Part shown: positions 15,236-22,592 of the stretch, in pieces
Position numbering within the stretch: the stretch's first letter is position 1
Layout: each line of letters begins with the position of its first letter
NCBI GenBank assembly: GCA_964484095.1
Contig: CAZAEB010000005.1
Location: forward strand, 1-29,671
DNA from: CAZAEB01 sp964484095
GTDB lineage: Bacteria > Patescibacteriota > Microgenomatia > UBA12405 > BS750m-G30
Direction of reading: 5' to 3'
DNA: 29,671 nucleotides
The notes under the pieces: generated by a model
Told to the model about the DNA's origin: nothing
Databases searched by the model: none
Seen by the model: the letters and a program-made list of their open reading frames with translations, nothing else
Translations under genes and position numbers: made by a program

Positions 15236-16469
15236 GAGTTTTAATTAGCTCTTTTTGTGATAGCGTCTTTTGAGAACGACTGGTAAGGTTTTTCAAAACA
15301 ATTAAACCTTTGCTTGCTTCGTCTGGACCAATAATTGCTACCCAAGAAATGTTTTTACGGTCAGCGTATTTAAATTGTTTTTCTAGTCTTGCATTGGCGT
15401 CAAGATAAAGCTCAACGTCAATATTATTGTTGCGCAGTTTTTGAGCTAAAGAAATAGAATTTGCTTTTAGCTCAGGAGAAAAAATAGTAACAAGAAGGCT
15501 TTTTTTTGCAGGTGAATTTTTCCATAGATTATTCTCTTTTATTGTTTCAATAATTCTTTCCAAGCCAATAGTGGTTCCGGTTCCGGTAATATCCGGACCT
15601 CCTAGTTGGGAAATTAGGTTGTCGTATCTTCCTCCTCCAGTAATTGAACCGATTTTTGGTTTAGAAGCTGAGGTTTCAAAAATAGCTCTGGTGTAATAAT
15701 CAAGGCCCCTGACCATGGAGGGGTTGAATTTGTAGTAGCTGCTAGGAATTTTTGAGAGCTTTAAGAATTCAAATATTTCCTCCAAGTCTTTATTTGGTTT
15801 TGCTTTTTTTATTTCCTTCAAAACAATATTGGTTTTATCCAAGGAAATTACCTTGCTTAGATCTTCTTTCACCGCCTCTTTTGGTTTTTTATCAAGCTTG
15901 TCAATTATCTGTAGTACCGCAAGCTGACTTTTCTTATCATTGATAGCTGATCTTTCTAGTATTGCAAACAAAATATCTCTTGAATTAATACTTGTGACAA
16001 ATTCTTTAAAGCCAAGTTTTTTTAAAGCTGTGTATATCGTGGTGATTATTTCTCCGTCGGCCATTGGGGAGGGAACACCAAAAATATCGATATCGCACTG
16101 GGTAAATTCTCTAAACCTTCCTCGCTGTGGCTTATCAGCTCTAAAAACATTTTGAATTTGATATCGCTTGAAGGGAGGGGAAAGTTGATTTTGATACATG
16201 GCCATAACTTTGCAGATTGGAACGGTAAGGTCATATCTAAGGCCTACCTTGCGATTACCCTTGTCCTTAAAGGTGTAGACCAGCTTTTCAGCGCTCTTTC
16301 CATATTTTCCAAGTAAAGTGTCTGCATATTCTATTGTGGGAGTTTCTAGAGGTTGAAAACCAAAGGATTCAAAAGTGGTTTTTAGGCTTTCGACTGCCTT
16401 TTGTTTTATGATCGTATCTAAGGGCAGTAGATCGCGAAATCCCTTTAAGGTTTTTAAGTTGGTTTTCAT
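15225..16469 (-). CDS. hisS: Histidyl-tRNA synthetase
   Basis: The 414-residue class II synthetase has motif 1 near 'GFQPLETPTIEYADTLLGKYG', motif 2 'FKRYQIQNVFRADKPQRGRFREFTQCDIDIFG', the His-specific 'MVRGLDYYTRAIFE' and 'GGGRYDNLISQLGG', and a C-terminal anticodon-binding domain ('VELYLDANARLEKQFKYADRKNISWVAIIGPDEASKG'). It is the last gene of a minus-strand run, 10 bases after the secreted protein gene. No Shine-Dalgarno was seen. Its 3' end overlaps prfA. Confidence 0.95.
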   Translation of the reverse strand: MKTNLKTLKGFRDLLPLDTIIKQKAVESLKTTFESFGFQPLETPTIEYADTLLGKYGKSAEKLVYTFKDKGNRKVGLRYDLTVPICKVMAMYQNQLSPPFKRYQIQNVFRADKPQRGRFREFTQCDIDIFGVPSPMADGEIITTIYTALKKLGFKEFVTSINSRDILFAILERSAINDKKSQLAVLQIIDKLDKKPKEAVKEDLSKVISLDKTNIVLKEIKKAKPNKDLEEIFEFLKLSKIPSSYYKFNPSMVRGLDYYTRAIFETSASKPKIGSITGGGRYDNLISQLGGPDITGTGTTIGLERIIETIKENNLWKNSPAKKSLLVTIFSPELKANSISLAQKLRNNNIDVELYLDANARLEKQFKYADRKNISWVAIIGPDEASKGLIVLKNLTSRSQKTLSQKELIKTLKE

Positions 16470-16479
16470 AAAATTGAGC

Positions 16480-17169
16480 CTATTTTTCGGAGATGACTTT
16501 TAATATCTTTGCGACATTTTCCGTATTTGTTTTTGAAAAAACAATGACAATCTTTTGTCCGATCTCTAAATCGTTGTACGAGCCTGGTTTATTATTTTCA
16601 AGAGTTATCCCGGTTTTGGTTTCAATATTTATTTCCACCACTCTTTCTTTGTCTTTAGTGGGAGTAATGGCAATTAATTTTGTTTCTCTTGATTTATCTG
16701 AGATAACTCCGATAATGCTGTAGGCTTCGCTTTTTTCAGTTTCTTTGATAAAAATAATTCTTTTACTTTCTAATGTTTTGGATGATTGTAAATATCCCAT
16801 TGCTAAAACATTTTTCCCAACAACTAACTCCTCAATAGTGAGTTTTTTCCTGTTCTCATCAATAACTGTGGTTTCGTTATCATATAGTATTTCCTTTTGA
16901 TTTCCCTGTTTATCCTCAATGACCAGGGTTGTTTTGTCTTTACTTTTAATTATTCCTACCCAGCCCTTTTTGATTTCTTGATCGATAACCTCTTGCAGTT
17001 TTTCTTCAACCGCCTTTTTTACCTCTTCACGAATGCCTTGAATTTTCTCTTCAACAGTTTTGGCTGCTTCGGTTGCTTGCATTTCTAGGGCGGAAACAAG
17101 AGGAATATTAAAGAATGGGGTAACAAGAAGCAATGCAACGACAATTCCGGCTAATTTTTTAGACTTCAT
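16480..17169 (-). CDS. Secreted protein with two DUF5666-like beta domains
   Basis: This 229-residue protein has a signal peptide (about 1-27, cleavage probably after VSA) and a charged helix (about 30-70, Glu/Lys/Val-rich, likely coiled coil). Two similar beta domains follow (about 70-145 and 150-229). Each has the DUF5666-like order: a GxI/V opening strand, a charged strand, 'ETTVIDE..KKLTIEELVVGKNVLAMG' and a closing strand (second copy 'YNDLEIGQKIVIVF'). Its function is unknown; the domain is common in exported proteins of environmental bacteria. It lies between an Ig-like membrane protein and hisS on one strand. Confidence 0.68.
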   Translation of the reverse strand: MKSKKLAGIVVALLLVTPFFNIPLVSALEMQATEAAKTVEEKIQGIREEVKKAVEEKLQEVIDQEIKKGWVGIIKSKDKTTLVIEDKQGNQKEILYDNETTVIDENRKKLTIEELVVGKNVLAMGYLQSSKTLESKRIIFIKETEKSEAYSIIGVISDKSRETKLIAITPTKDKERVVEINIETKTGITLENNKPGSYNDLEIGQKIVIVFSKTNTENVAKILKVISEK

Positions 17170-17182
17170 CTAATTTGAGTAA

Positions 17183-17626
17183 TTAAAACTTTGCGGTTGA
17201 ATATGTAATTGTGAGTATTTTTTTAGTTTCATCATCATTATCGCCGTAAGCAGTAATTTCTATCTCGTTGGGTCCACCCAGCAGACTTATCTGAGTTTCA
17301 AAAACCCCTTCTTCATCAGCAACGAGGATGTCTTCGCCCTCCTCCCATATTATCACAACGGTTGCAAGGGGCTGTGTTTTTCCAGAAATATCTAATTTTT
17401 CTTGGGAAACTACGATCTCGTTTTCTGGTTTAGTAATAGATAGTTGAATCTTTTCTGTACGTTCTATCGATTGGGTTGTGGTTGGAGTGGGGGAGACGGA
17501 AGGAATAACGTCTGTCTTTTGGGAAAGGTTTGAGAAACCTCCGCTTCTATTTATCCAGCCGATTCCCATAATTCCGAAACCAAGAATGATTCCTATAATA
17601 ATAGATAAAAGTACTTCTTTTTTCAT
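17183..17626 (-). CDS. Membrane-anchored bacterial Ig-like domain protein
   Basis: This 147-residue protein has an N-terminal transmembrane helix (about 7-26), a Ser/Thr/Pro linker ('SVSPTPTTTQS') and one bacterial Ig-like domain (about 58-143). The domain shows 'LSITKPENEIVVSQEKLDISGKT', 'VVIIWEEGEDILVADEEGVFET' and 'GGPNEIEITAYG', a pattern of surface Ig-like or glucodextranase-B-like modules. It is the first gene of the minus-strand operon and has a near-consensus promoter. It is probably a cell-surface protein; ligand unknown. Confidence 0.68.
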   Translation of the reverse strand: MKKEVLLSIIIGIILGFGIMGIGWINRSGGFSNLSQKTDVIPSVSPTPTTTQSIERTEKIQLSITKPENEIVVSQEKLDISGKTQPLATVVIIWEEGEDILVADEEGVFETQISLLGGPNEIEITAYGDNDDETKKILTITYSTAKF

Positions 17627-17652
17627 TTCAAAGGGTTAAAAGACTCTTTTTT

Positions 17653-17670
17653 TTTAAAGACCTCTTTAAA
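17653..17670. promoter_or_regulatory. Palindrome spanning the predicted minus-strand transcription start
   Basis: TTTAAAGA-CC-TCTTTAAA is a perfect 8-bp inverted repeat with a 2-bp centre. The start predicted from the minus-strand promoter (near 17667) falls inside it. The 2-base centre is too short for a good RNA hairpin, so a dimeric-regulator operator is more likely than a terminator. An adjacent T-run lies at 17646-17655. Confidence 0.35.
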
Positions 17671-17673
17671 GAT

Positions 17674-17702
17674 AATATAGCTTGGGCTTGCCATTGTGTC
17701 AA
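17674..17702 (-). promoter_or_regulatory. Near-consensus promoter of the minus-strand operon
   Basis: Read on the minus strand: TTGACA (17702-17697), a 17-bp spacer and TATATT (17679-17674). This is the strongest promoter in the window. The leader to the ATG at 17626 is about 40 bases. Confidence 0.7.
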
Positions 17703-17713
17703 GGGGAAATTTT

Positions 17714-17742
17714 TTGTATTTTTTCTCTTTGAGTGTTATTCT
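17714..17742 (+). promoter_or_regulatory. Leaderless extended -10 promoter of the 17750 gene
   Basis: TTGTAT (17714-17719), a 17-bp spacer and TATTCT (17737-17742), with TG at 17734-17735 forming an extended -10. The ATG at 17750 is 7 bases beyond the -10. The two divergent -35 elements are only 11 bp apart. Confidence 0.6.
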
Positions 17743-17749
17743 TATCCAA

Positions 17750-18349
17750 ATGGAGATTAGAAGCTTAGGATGGAAAAGTTTTCGCATTAGGGCCGGTGCA
17801 ACCAGTATTATTACCTATCCTTTCTCACAAAAAGAGACAAATGTTTCTTTTCCGAAAACAACTGCCGAGATAGTGATAGCCGAAAAAAATGTTGATAGCG
17901 GTACATTGGCTAGGATTTCCAGCAAGAGAAGAAGTAGCCCATTTTTAGTTACCGGACCGGGAGAATATGAGATTAGCGAAGTAGAGGTCTTGGGTTTTCC
18001 GGGAGGATATTGGTTTAAGATGAATGGATTGGTAATGGTTTTTCTTGGCAATGTTGACAAAAAAAGAATTGCAAAATTGGGTGATGACTTTCAAGGAATA
18101 GACATTGTTTTTTTTGGTAGTGACAACGCTGATCTTTCCAAGGAAATATTGGGAAAAATCTCTCCTTCAGTTTTAATTCCGTACTGTTCATCTAAGGTAG
18201 ATAAAAAAGAACTTCTGTCTTTTTCATGGGCCAAGAAAATTCTTGACATTCTTGATTTGGAAAACATCTCTCCTTTGGAACTTTTGAAAATTGAAAAACA
18301 AAATCTTTCTGAGGAAACACAAGTTCATCTTTTAAAGCCTAAGATCTAG
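17750..18349 (+). CDS. Metallo-beta-lactamase-fold-like protein without metal ligands
   Basis: This 199-residue protein resembles the small UPF0173-like MBL proteins: an opening 'IRSLGWKSFRIRAG', a characteristic 'SSPFLVTGPGEYEISEVEVLGF', then 'IDIVFFGSDN' and 'SPSVLIPY'. In the family the metal motif HxHxDH follows 'ADIVLVT'. Here 'AEIVIA' is followed by EKNVDS (45-50), which keeps only the Asp, and the later metal His (usually PMHY) is replaced by PYCSS. Hydrolase activity is unlikely. The ATG at 17750 is preferred to an in-frame start at 17696 because the promoter lies between them. dnaB starts 2 bases after its stop. Confidence 0.7.
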   Translation: MEIRSLGWKSFRIRAGATSIITYPFSQKETNVSFPKTTAEIVIAEKNVDSGTLARISSKRRSSPFLVTGPGEYEISEVEVLGFPGGYWFKMNGLVMVFLGNVDKKRIAKLGDDFQGIDIVFFGSDNADLSKEILGKISPSVLIPYCSSKVDKKELLSFSWAKKILDILDLENISPLELLKIEKQNLSEETQVHLLKPKI

Positions 18350-18350
18350 C

Positions 18351-19685
18351 ATGCCGCAAGGTAACAAAAAAACCACTCCATTGAAGCTGCCCCCCCAATC
18401 GGAAGAGGCAGAGAAGTCTCTTCTAGGGGCGATATTGATTGATAAGGATGCCATAGTAACCATAGCTGATAAGGTTAAACTCGATCATTTTTATGACAAA
18501 AACCACGCCAAGATATTTGAATCGGCAATGGAGCTTTATGAGGAAAAAATTCCTGTAGATCTGGTTACTGTAGCTGAGATCTTAAAAAAGAAAAAATCTT
18601 TATCTAAAATCGGGGGAAGGTCTTATCTTGCGAAGCTTGCTAATTCAGTTCCCACTGCCGCTCATTCAGTCTACTATGCAGATATAATAAAAAATCTTTA
18701 CACTAAAAGAGAGCTTATAACTGCCGCGGCGACAATAAATGAAGTTGCTTTTGATGAGGGTTCTACTGCTGACCAGGCGATAGATAAAGCGGAACAGGCA
18801 ATATTTTCTCTTTCTCAAAAACATATAAAAGGAGTGCCTGTATCTTTAAAAGAAGCTTTGGCAGAAAGTTTCGACCGGCTTGATGAACTTCAAAAACTAG
18901 GCAGTGGGCTTCGGGGAATTCCTTCTGGATTTAGCGATCTTGATAATATTTTGGCAGGGATGCAAAACAGTAACCTGCTTGTTCTGGCGGCCAGACCGGG
19001 AGTAGGTAAAACTGCTTTTGCCCTAAATCTTGCTCGTCATGTTGCTGTGGAAGAAAAACTGCCAACCTGTATGTTTTCTTTAGAGATGAGTCAGGAAGAG
19101 CTTGTCGATAGAATATTAATTAGACAGGCCCAAATCGATTCCTGGAAAATGAAAACGGCTAAACTTAATGAGGGAGACTTTAACAATCTATCGGAAGCAA
19201 TGGGAGTTTTAGCCGAAGTGCCTTTATATATTGACGATACTCCTGGATTGTCGGTATTAGAAATCAGGACAAAGGCAAGGCGGCTTCAGATGGAAAGCGA
19301 GCTTAAGCTGATAATTGTTGATTATCTCCAGCTTGTTAGGGGAAGGTCGGGGATAGATAATCGGGTTCAAGAGGTTTCAGAAATTTCTCAAGGATTAAAA
19401 AATCTGGCCCGAGAGCTTAAGATTCCTGTTCTTGCCGTTTCTCAGCTTTCTAGAGGAGTGGAGTCAAGAGGAACTCAGCGGCCAAGGCTTTCAGATTTAA
19501 GAGACAGCGGTTCGATAGAACAAGACGCCGACGTAGTGATGTTTTTATACAGAGAAGATGAAGAAAATAGGGAGTCGATTACTTGTGAAATTGCTAAACA
19601 CAGAAACGGTCCAGTGGGAGATTTTGGCTTGTTTTTTAATCCTAAGTATATAAGTTTTTTTAATCTAGAAGGAAAAAGAGACTAG
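18351..19685 (+). CDS. dnaB: Replicative DNA helicase
   Basis: The 444-residue protein has an N-terminal DnaB domain ('LPPQSEEAEKSLLGAILIDKDAI', about 13-115), a linker, and the RecA-like C-terminal domain from about 185. Walker A is ARPGVGKTA (about 214-222), Walker B is 'LKLIIVDYLQLVRG', and 'AVSQLSRGVESR...RPRLSDLRDSGSIEQDADVVMFLYR' carries the sensor and arginine-finger region. It unwinds DNA at the fork as a hexamer. No intein is seen. It ends 4 bases before the tRNA gene on the other strand. Confidence 0.97.
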   Translation: MPQGNKKTTPLKLPPQSEEAEKSLLGAILIDKDAIVTIADKVKLDHFYDKNHAKIFESAMELYEEKIPVDLVTVAEILKKKKSLSKIGGRSYLAKLANSVPTAAHSVYYADIIKNLYTKRELITAAATINEVAFDEGSTADQAIDKAEQAIFSLSQKHIKGVPVSLKEALAESFDRLDELQKLGSGLRGIPSGFSDLDNILAGMQNSNLLVLAARPGVGKTAFALNLARHVAVEEKLPTCMFSLEMSQEELVDRILIRQAQIDSWKMKTAKLNEGDFNNLSEAMGVLAEVPLYIDDTPGLSVLEIRTKARRLQMESELKLIIVDYLQLVRGRSGIDNRVQEVSEISQGLKNLARELKIPVLAVSQLSRGVESRGTQRPRLSDLRDSGSIEQDADVVMFLYREDEENRESITCEIAKHRNGPVGDFGLFFNPKYISFFNLEGKRD

Positions 19686-19689
19686 TGTG

Positions 19690-19774
19690 TGCCGCGGGTC
19701 GGAGTCGAACCGACACCTTCGCAAAGAAGACAGCTTTTTGAGAGCTGCGTGTCTGCCAATTTCACCACCGCGGC
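19690..19774 (-). tRNA. tRNA-Leu (CAA)
   Basis: This 85-base class II tRNA folds by eye. The acceptor stem is GCCGCGG/CCGCGGC with A73, the D stem GTG/CAC, and the anticodon stem CAGCT/AGCTG with loop CTCAAAA. The anticodon CAA is at 19740-19738. The long variable arm has CTTC/GAAG and the T arm is GTCGG-TTCGACT-CCGAC. It reads UUG codons. The 3' CCA is not encoded (CAC follows A73), so it must be added after transcription. Confidence 0.95.
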
Positions 19775-19786
19775 GAGCTAACTGAT

Positions 19787-19815
19787 ATTTTAAACTGTCC
19801 TCGGGGCTAAATCAA
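19787..19815 (-). promoter_or_regulatory. Predicted promoter of tRNA-Leu
   Basis: On the minus strand: TTGATT (19815-19810), a 17-bp spacer and TAAAAT (19792-19787). The -10 ends 12 bases before the mature tRNA 5' end. Confidence 0.6.
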
Positions 19816-19820
19816 TTTTA

Positions 19821-19829
19821 TGGTATTAT
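19821..19829 (+). promoter_or_regulatory. Extended -10 of the 19839 gene
   Basis: TGGTATTAT is an extended -10 (TGn plus TATTAT at 19824-19829). The ATG is 9 bases beyond it and no good -35 is present. It is divergent from the tRNA promoter. Confidence 0.5.
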
Positions 19830-19838
19830 TATCGAGAA

Positions 19839-20522
19839 ATGGACAAGCTTGACTTTGGTGAGGTGACAATTACTCCCTTTGGGTTAACGGCAGCAATATC
19901 TTTGGTTTTATATCTTTTTCTTGTTTGGATAGCGCTTAACAAAGACCATGACCATGAAGATATTGTTCGACTCAGCTTGGGAACCGTGTTGGCCTTTTTC
20001 ATTGGCGGCAGACTGGTTAATATTTTTTTAAATATTGACGATTATGGTTTTGACATAAAAAACTGGTTAAATTTTCAAGGTTTGGGAAGGATAAATTTTT
20101 TAGGAGGTCTTGCCTCAATGGCTGTTTATATGAGTGTAGTCTATCGTGGTTTTCGCCTATCTGTTTGGTATTTTCTTGAAAAGTTAGTTTTTCCGGTTTC
20201 TGTTATATCCCTACTTGTTAACTTGAGCCTTTTTTTTACCACTGCCCAAACAGTTTTTTTAGGCAGGGGAGTCATTTTTATAATTATTTTAATCTCAAGT
20301 CTTTTTTTGTCAAGGTACCGCTCTTTTGTTTGGTATAGCAGCGGCAAGGCTGGATTTTTGTTTTTTGCCGTTGTTGCCGAGTATTTTTTTCTAGCCATAA
20401 TTCTTGATTTTATTTTGTCGGCTTTTTCGTATTGGCAGTTAGTTTTAAATGTGGTAGTATTACTGGCAAGTTTAATGGGAGTGTATTTTCTCTCGGGGAA
20501 GAAGATTAAAAAAAGCCGTTAA
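19839..20522 (+). CDS. Lgt-like polytopic membrane protein without the catalytic motif
   Basis: This 227-residue protein has about seven hydrophobic segments. The first half follows prolipoprotein diacylglyceryl transferase: 'TPFGLTAAISLVLYLFLVWIA', 'DHEDIVRLSLGTVLAFFIGGRLVNIF' (the conserved GaRl region) and 'GRINFLGGLASMAVYM'. In active Lgt the last block reads SFHGGL with an essential His, here Leu. The next signature, GR.GNf.NgE, is absent: the matching helix reads 'FPVSVISLLVNLSLFF'. It is therefore an Lgt homologue by fold but not a plausible transferase. No lipobox protein was seen in the window. Function unknown. Confidence 0.65.
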   Translation: MDKLDFGEVTITPFGLTAAISLVLYLFLVWIALNKDHDHEDIVRLSLGTVLAFFIGGRLVNIFLNIDDYGFDIKNWLNFQGLGRINFLGGLASMAVYMSVVYRGFRLSVWYFLEKLVFPVSVISLLVNLSLFFTTAQTVFLGRGVIFIIILISSLFLSRYRSFVWYSSGKAGFLFFAVVAEYFFLAIILDFILSAFSYWQLVLNVVVLLASLMGVYFLSGKKIKKSR

Positions 20523-20527
20523 TTTAT

Positions 20528-20536
20528 TGATATAAT
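20528..20536 (+). promoter_or_regulatory. Extended -10 of the 20543 gene
   Basis: TGATATAAT is an extended -10 with a perfect TATAAT (20531-20536), six bases before the ATG. This implies a leaderless mRNA. Confidence 0.55.
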
Positions 20537-20542
20537 TAAAAA

Positions 20543-20929
20543 ATGAAAAAGAAAAATAATCCTATTCAATTTAAATTTCCTCTTTCAGTATTAAAACCGA
20601 TAAATAAATTTCTTAAAGATGAGTTAAAAAAGCTTAGCTTGAGAAAGAAAGAAGCCAAAAGCAATGATCCATTTAATGATACATCTCGTATATCTGATAA
20701 TGCGGCGATTGATACTGATGCCGCCGAACAGTTTGGTCATGCTCGCAACGAAGCAATCTTGCGCCATTTAGAGGCAAAAACTATTCAAGTGAGAAAAGCC
20801 CTTACAAGGGTAAGAATTGGCAAATACGGGATATGTGAAAAGTGTGGCAAGTTTATCGACACAAAAAGATTGATGACGTTTCCGGAAACCACAGTTTGCG
20901 TTAACTGCAAAAAGAAGAGTGAGAGATAA
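20543..20929 (+). CDS. DksA/TraR-type C4 zinc-finger protein
   Basis: Of 128 residues, the C-terminal half has 'ALTRVRIGKYGICEKCGKFIDTKRLMTFPETTVCVNCKKK', the DksA/TraR zinc finger with CxxC...CxxC. A helical segment before it ('EAILRHLEAKTIQVRKAL') matches the coiled coil, but it is shorter than in E. coli DksA. Family members bind RNA polymerase through its secondary channel. The basic N-terminus (about 1-45) is unique. The GTG start of the next gene overlaps its end by 11 bases. Confidence 0.82.
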   Translation: MKKKNNPIQFKFPLSVLKPINKFLKDELKKLSLRKKEAKSNDPFNDTSRISDNAAIDTDAAEQFGHARNEAILRHLEAKTIQVRKALTRVRIGKYGICEKCGKFIDTKRLMTFPETTVCVNCKKKSER

Positions 20930-21626
20930 TATAATTCTTCATCAAGAAAAAGATTTTCTAGTTGTTGAAAAATGCAGCGGAGCAATCACTTTAAGATGTT
21001 TTGGATCTAAAGGGAAACCAACACTTCAGGAATGGCTGGAATTAAATGTTTTCCCTAAAGATTATTTTAAAAGTGGCTGTGATGAATTTTCAAGAAGAGC
21101 GGGAATTGTTCACCGCCTGGATAAAGATACTTCGGGACTGGTATTGGTTGCTAAAAATCCAACGGCTTTTAAAATTCTACAAAGCCAGTTTAAGAAAAGA
21201 CTGGTAAAAAAAAGATATCTTGCTTTAGTGGTAGGGGATATTCCTTTCGAAGGGGCAGTTTCAGCTCCGATTAAAAGAATGGCTCGTTCGAGAATGAAAT
21301 ATACGGTTGTTCCAGGAGGTAAAAGAGCGAAAACCGATTATCGTGTTTTAGAGAGGTTTAGGCTGAATGGAGAGGTGTTTAGCTACATTGAAGCCTTTCC
21401 ATTAACCGGAAGAACTCATCAGATAAGAGTTCATTTACGCTTCTTGGGACATCCAATACTGAGCGACCCTCTCTATGGGTTTAAAACTAAACTAACAAGC
21501 CCGCGGTTATTTTTGCATGCTTCGGCAATTGATTTTTTTCATCCAGTCAATAATAATCAAATAGGTTTTAAATCTTGTTTGCCAAAACAGCTTGCAGTGA
21601 TTATTTTTAAACTTAAACAAAGGTGA
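20919..21626 (+). CDS. RluA-family pseudouridine synthase
   Basis: This 235-residue protein starts with GTG inside the end of the previous gene. The catalytic block 'RAGIVHRLDKDTSGLVLVAK' carries the essential Asp, and 'FPLTGRTHQIRVHLRFLGHPILSDPLYG' is the conserved RluA C-terminal motif. There is no N-terminal S4 domain, so it is the short form. It converts specific uridines in rRNA or tRNA to pseudouridine; which site cannot be told. Its TGA overlaps the GTG of the next gene by four bases. Confidence 0.9.
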   Translation: MRDNIILHQEKDFLVVEKCSGAITLRCFGSKGKPTLQEWLELNVFPKDYFKSGCDEFSRRAGIVHRLDKDTSGLVLVAKNPTAFKILQSQFKKRLVKKRYLALVVGDIPFEGAVSAPIKRMARSRMKYTVVPGGKRAKTDYRVLERFRLNGEVFSYIEAFPLTGRTHQIRVHLRFLGHPILSDPLYGFKTKLTSPRLFLHASAIDFFHPVNNNQIGFKSCLPKQLAVIIFKLKQR

Positions 21627-22576
21627 AAAAATCATTTTTGTGGATTAGGTATTTTGGGTTCACAATACTTCTTGCTGTATTGGTAATTTTTGTTTCTACA
21701 GGGATTAGGATAACTGCTCAGCGATGGGACCGCCAAACGCAGTTAAACATTCTAATTAGACTAAAAGAAAAGTTTGTTCTTCTTGTTGCTGATCCTAACA
21801 AAGAGACTATTTTTCTGGTTGATTTTCCCGAGGATCTATTGGTTGACGCTTTTGGTGGTTATGGCCAGTTTAAATTTAGGAATTTACATGGTCTAGCGGT
21901 GCAAGAGAACAAACCGGAAATTTTTGTTAAGAGCGTTGAATATTTTTTTGGAATTCCAATCGACTATTGGCTGAATTACGAGGAAAAAGAACTCCCTAAA
22001 ATTACTACTGATATGCCAAGATTTATTTTTGGGATTGTTCAGCGTTCAATAATAGGCGTAGACACAATTGCAAGCGGAGAAGATAAACTTAATATTTATT
22101 TATTATCAGGATTTTTGAAAAACAGACATCTTTATTGGCAGTATAAAAATACAGTAGATCTTGGTTTAGTTGTTAGTAGGAAAGAGGGTAGTTTGGCTAA
22201 AGACTGGTTTCTCGATCTAGACAGTTGGGACGAATGGTCTCAATCATACCTTTCCGACTCCAGTCTGAAAGAAGAGGGTTATAGTTTGGGCATATATAAT
22301 ACTACCCATGAAAAAGGACTGGCATCTCAAACGGCAAGAATATTTTCTAACAGTGGTTTTTGGGTGGTTAAGGTTGGCAATGATGAGAATGACGAAAAAA
22401 ATTGCAGGATAGAAATCAAAACAAATGAGCAACTGAATACAAAAACACTTGAAAGAATTAAGAAAATTGTTGATTGTCCTGTAGAAATTGTTGATGAAAA
22501 AAGCTTTCTCGATTTTACCGATATCAATTTATACTTAGGTGATGAGTATCTTTCTGGATTGAAAAAAACTACCTAA
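21623..22576 (+). CDS. Degenerate LCP-like membrane protein with LytR_C domain
   Basis: This 317-residue protein starts with GTG. A transmembrane helix (about 10-30) is followed by a divergent LytR-CpsA-Psr-like region (about 45-150: 'KFVLLVADPNKETIFLVDFPEDLLVDAFG', 'FVKSVEYFFGIPIDYWLNYEE'). A C-terminal LytR_C-like domain (about 222-315) opens with 'YSLGIYNTTHEKGLASQTARIFSNSGF'. LCP proteins transfer undecaprenyl-linked glycopolymers to the cell wall with a key Arg in the IPRD motif; here that motif is FPED (21824-21835). The transferase role is doubtful, though a binding role at the envelope is possible. It is translationally coupled to the RluA gene. Confidence 0.65.
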   Translation: MKKSFLWIRYFGFTILLAVLVIFVSTGIRITAQRWDRQTQLNILIRLKEKFVLLVADPNKETIFLVDFPEDLLVDAFGGYGQFKFRNLHGLAVQENKPEIFVKSVEYFFGIPIDYWLNYEEKELPKITTDMPRFIFGIVQRSIIGVDTIASGEDKLNIYLLSGFLKNRHLYWQYKNTVDLGLVVSRKEGSLAKDWFLDLDSWDEWSQSYLSDSSLKEEGYSLGIYNTTHEKGLASQTARIFSNSGFWVVKVGNDENDEKNCRIEIKTNEQLNTKTLERIKKIVDCPVEIVDEKSFLDFTDINLYLGDEYLSGLKKTT

Positions 22577-22587
22577 AAGGATAGAAT
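22559..22587 (+). promoter_or_regulatory. Predicted promoter of yebC
   Basis: TTGAAA (22559-22564), a 17-bp spacer and TAGAAT (22582-22587). The -10 ends five bases before the ATG at 22593, so the leader would be minimal. AAAGG at 22576-22580 lies inside the spacer and would not be transcribed from here. Confidence 0.4.
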
Positions 22588-22592
22588 ATCTT

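Noticed and set aside
17696..17749. Longer start for the MBL-like protein
   Set aside because: A promoter with an extended -10 lies between this start and ATG 17750, and homology begins at 17750.
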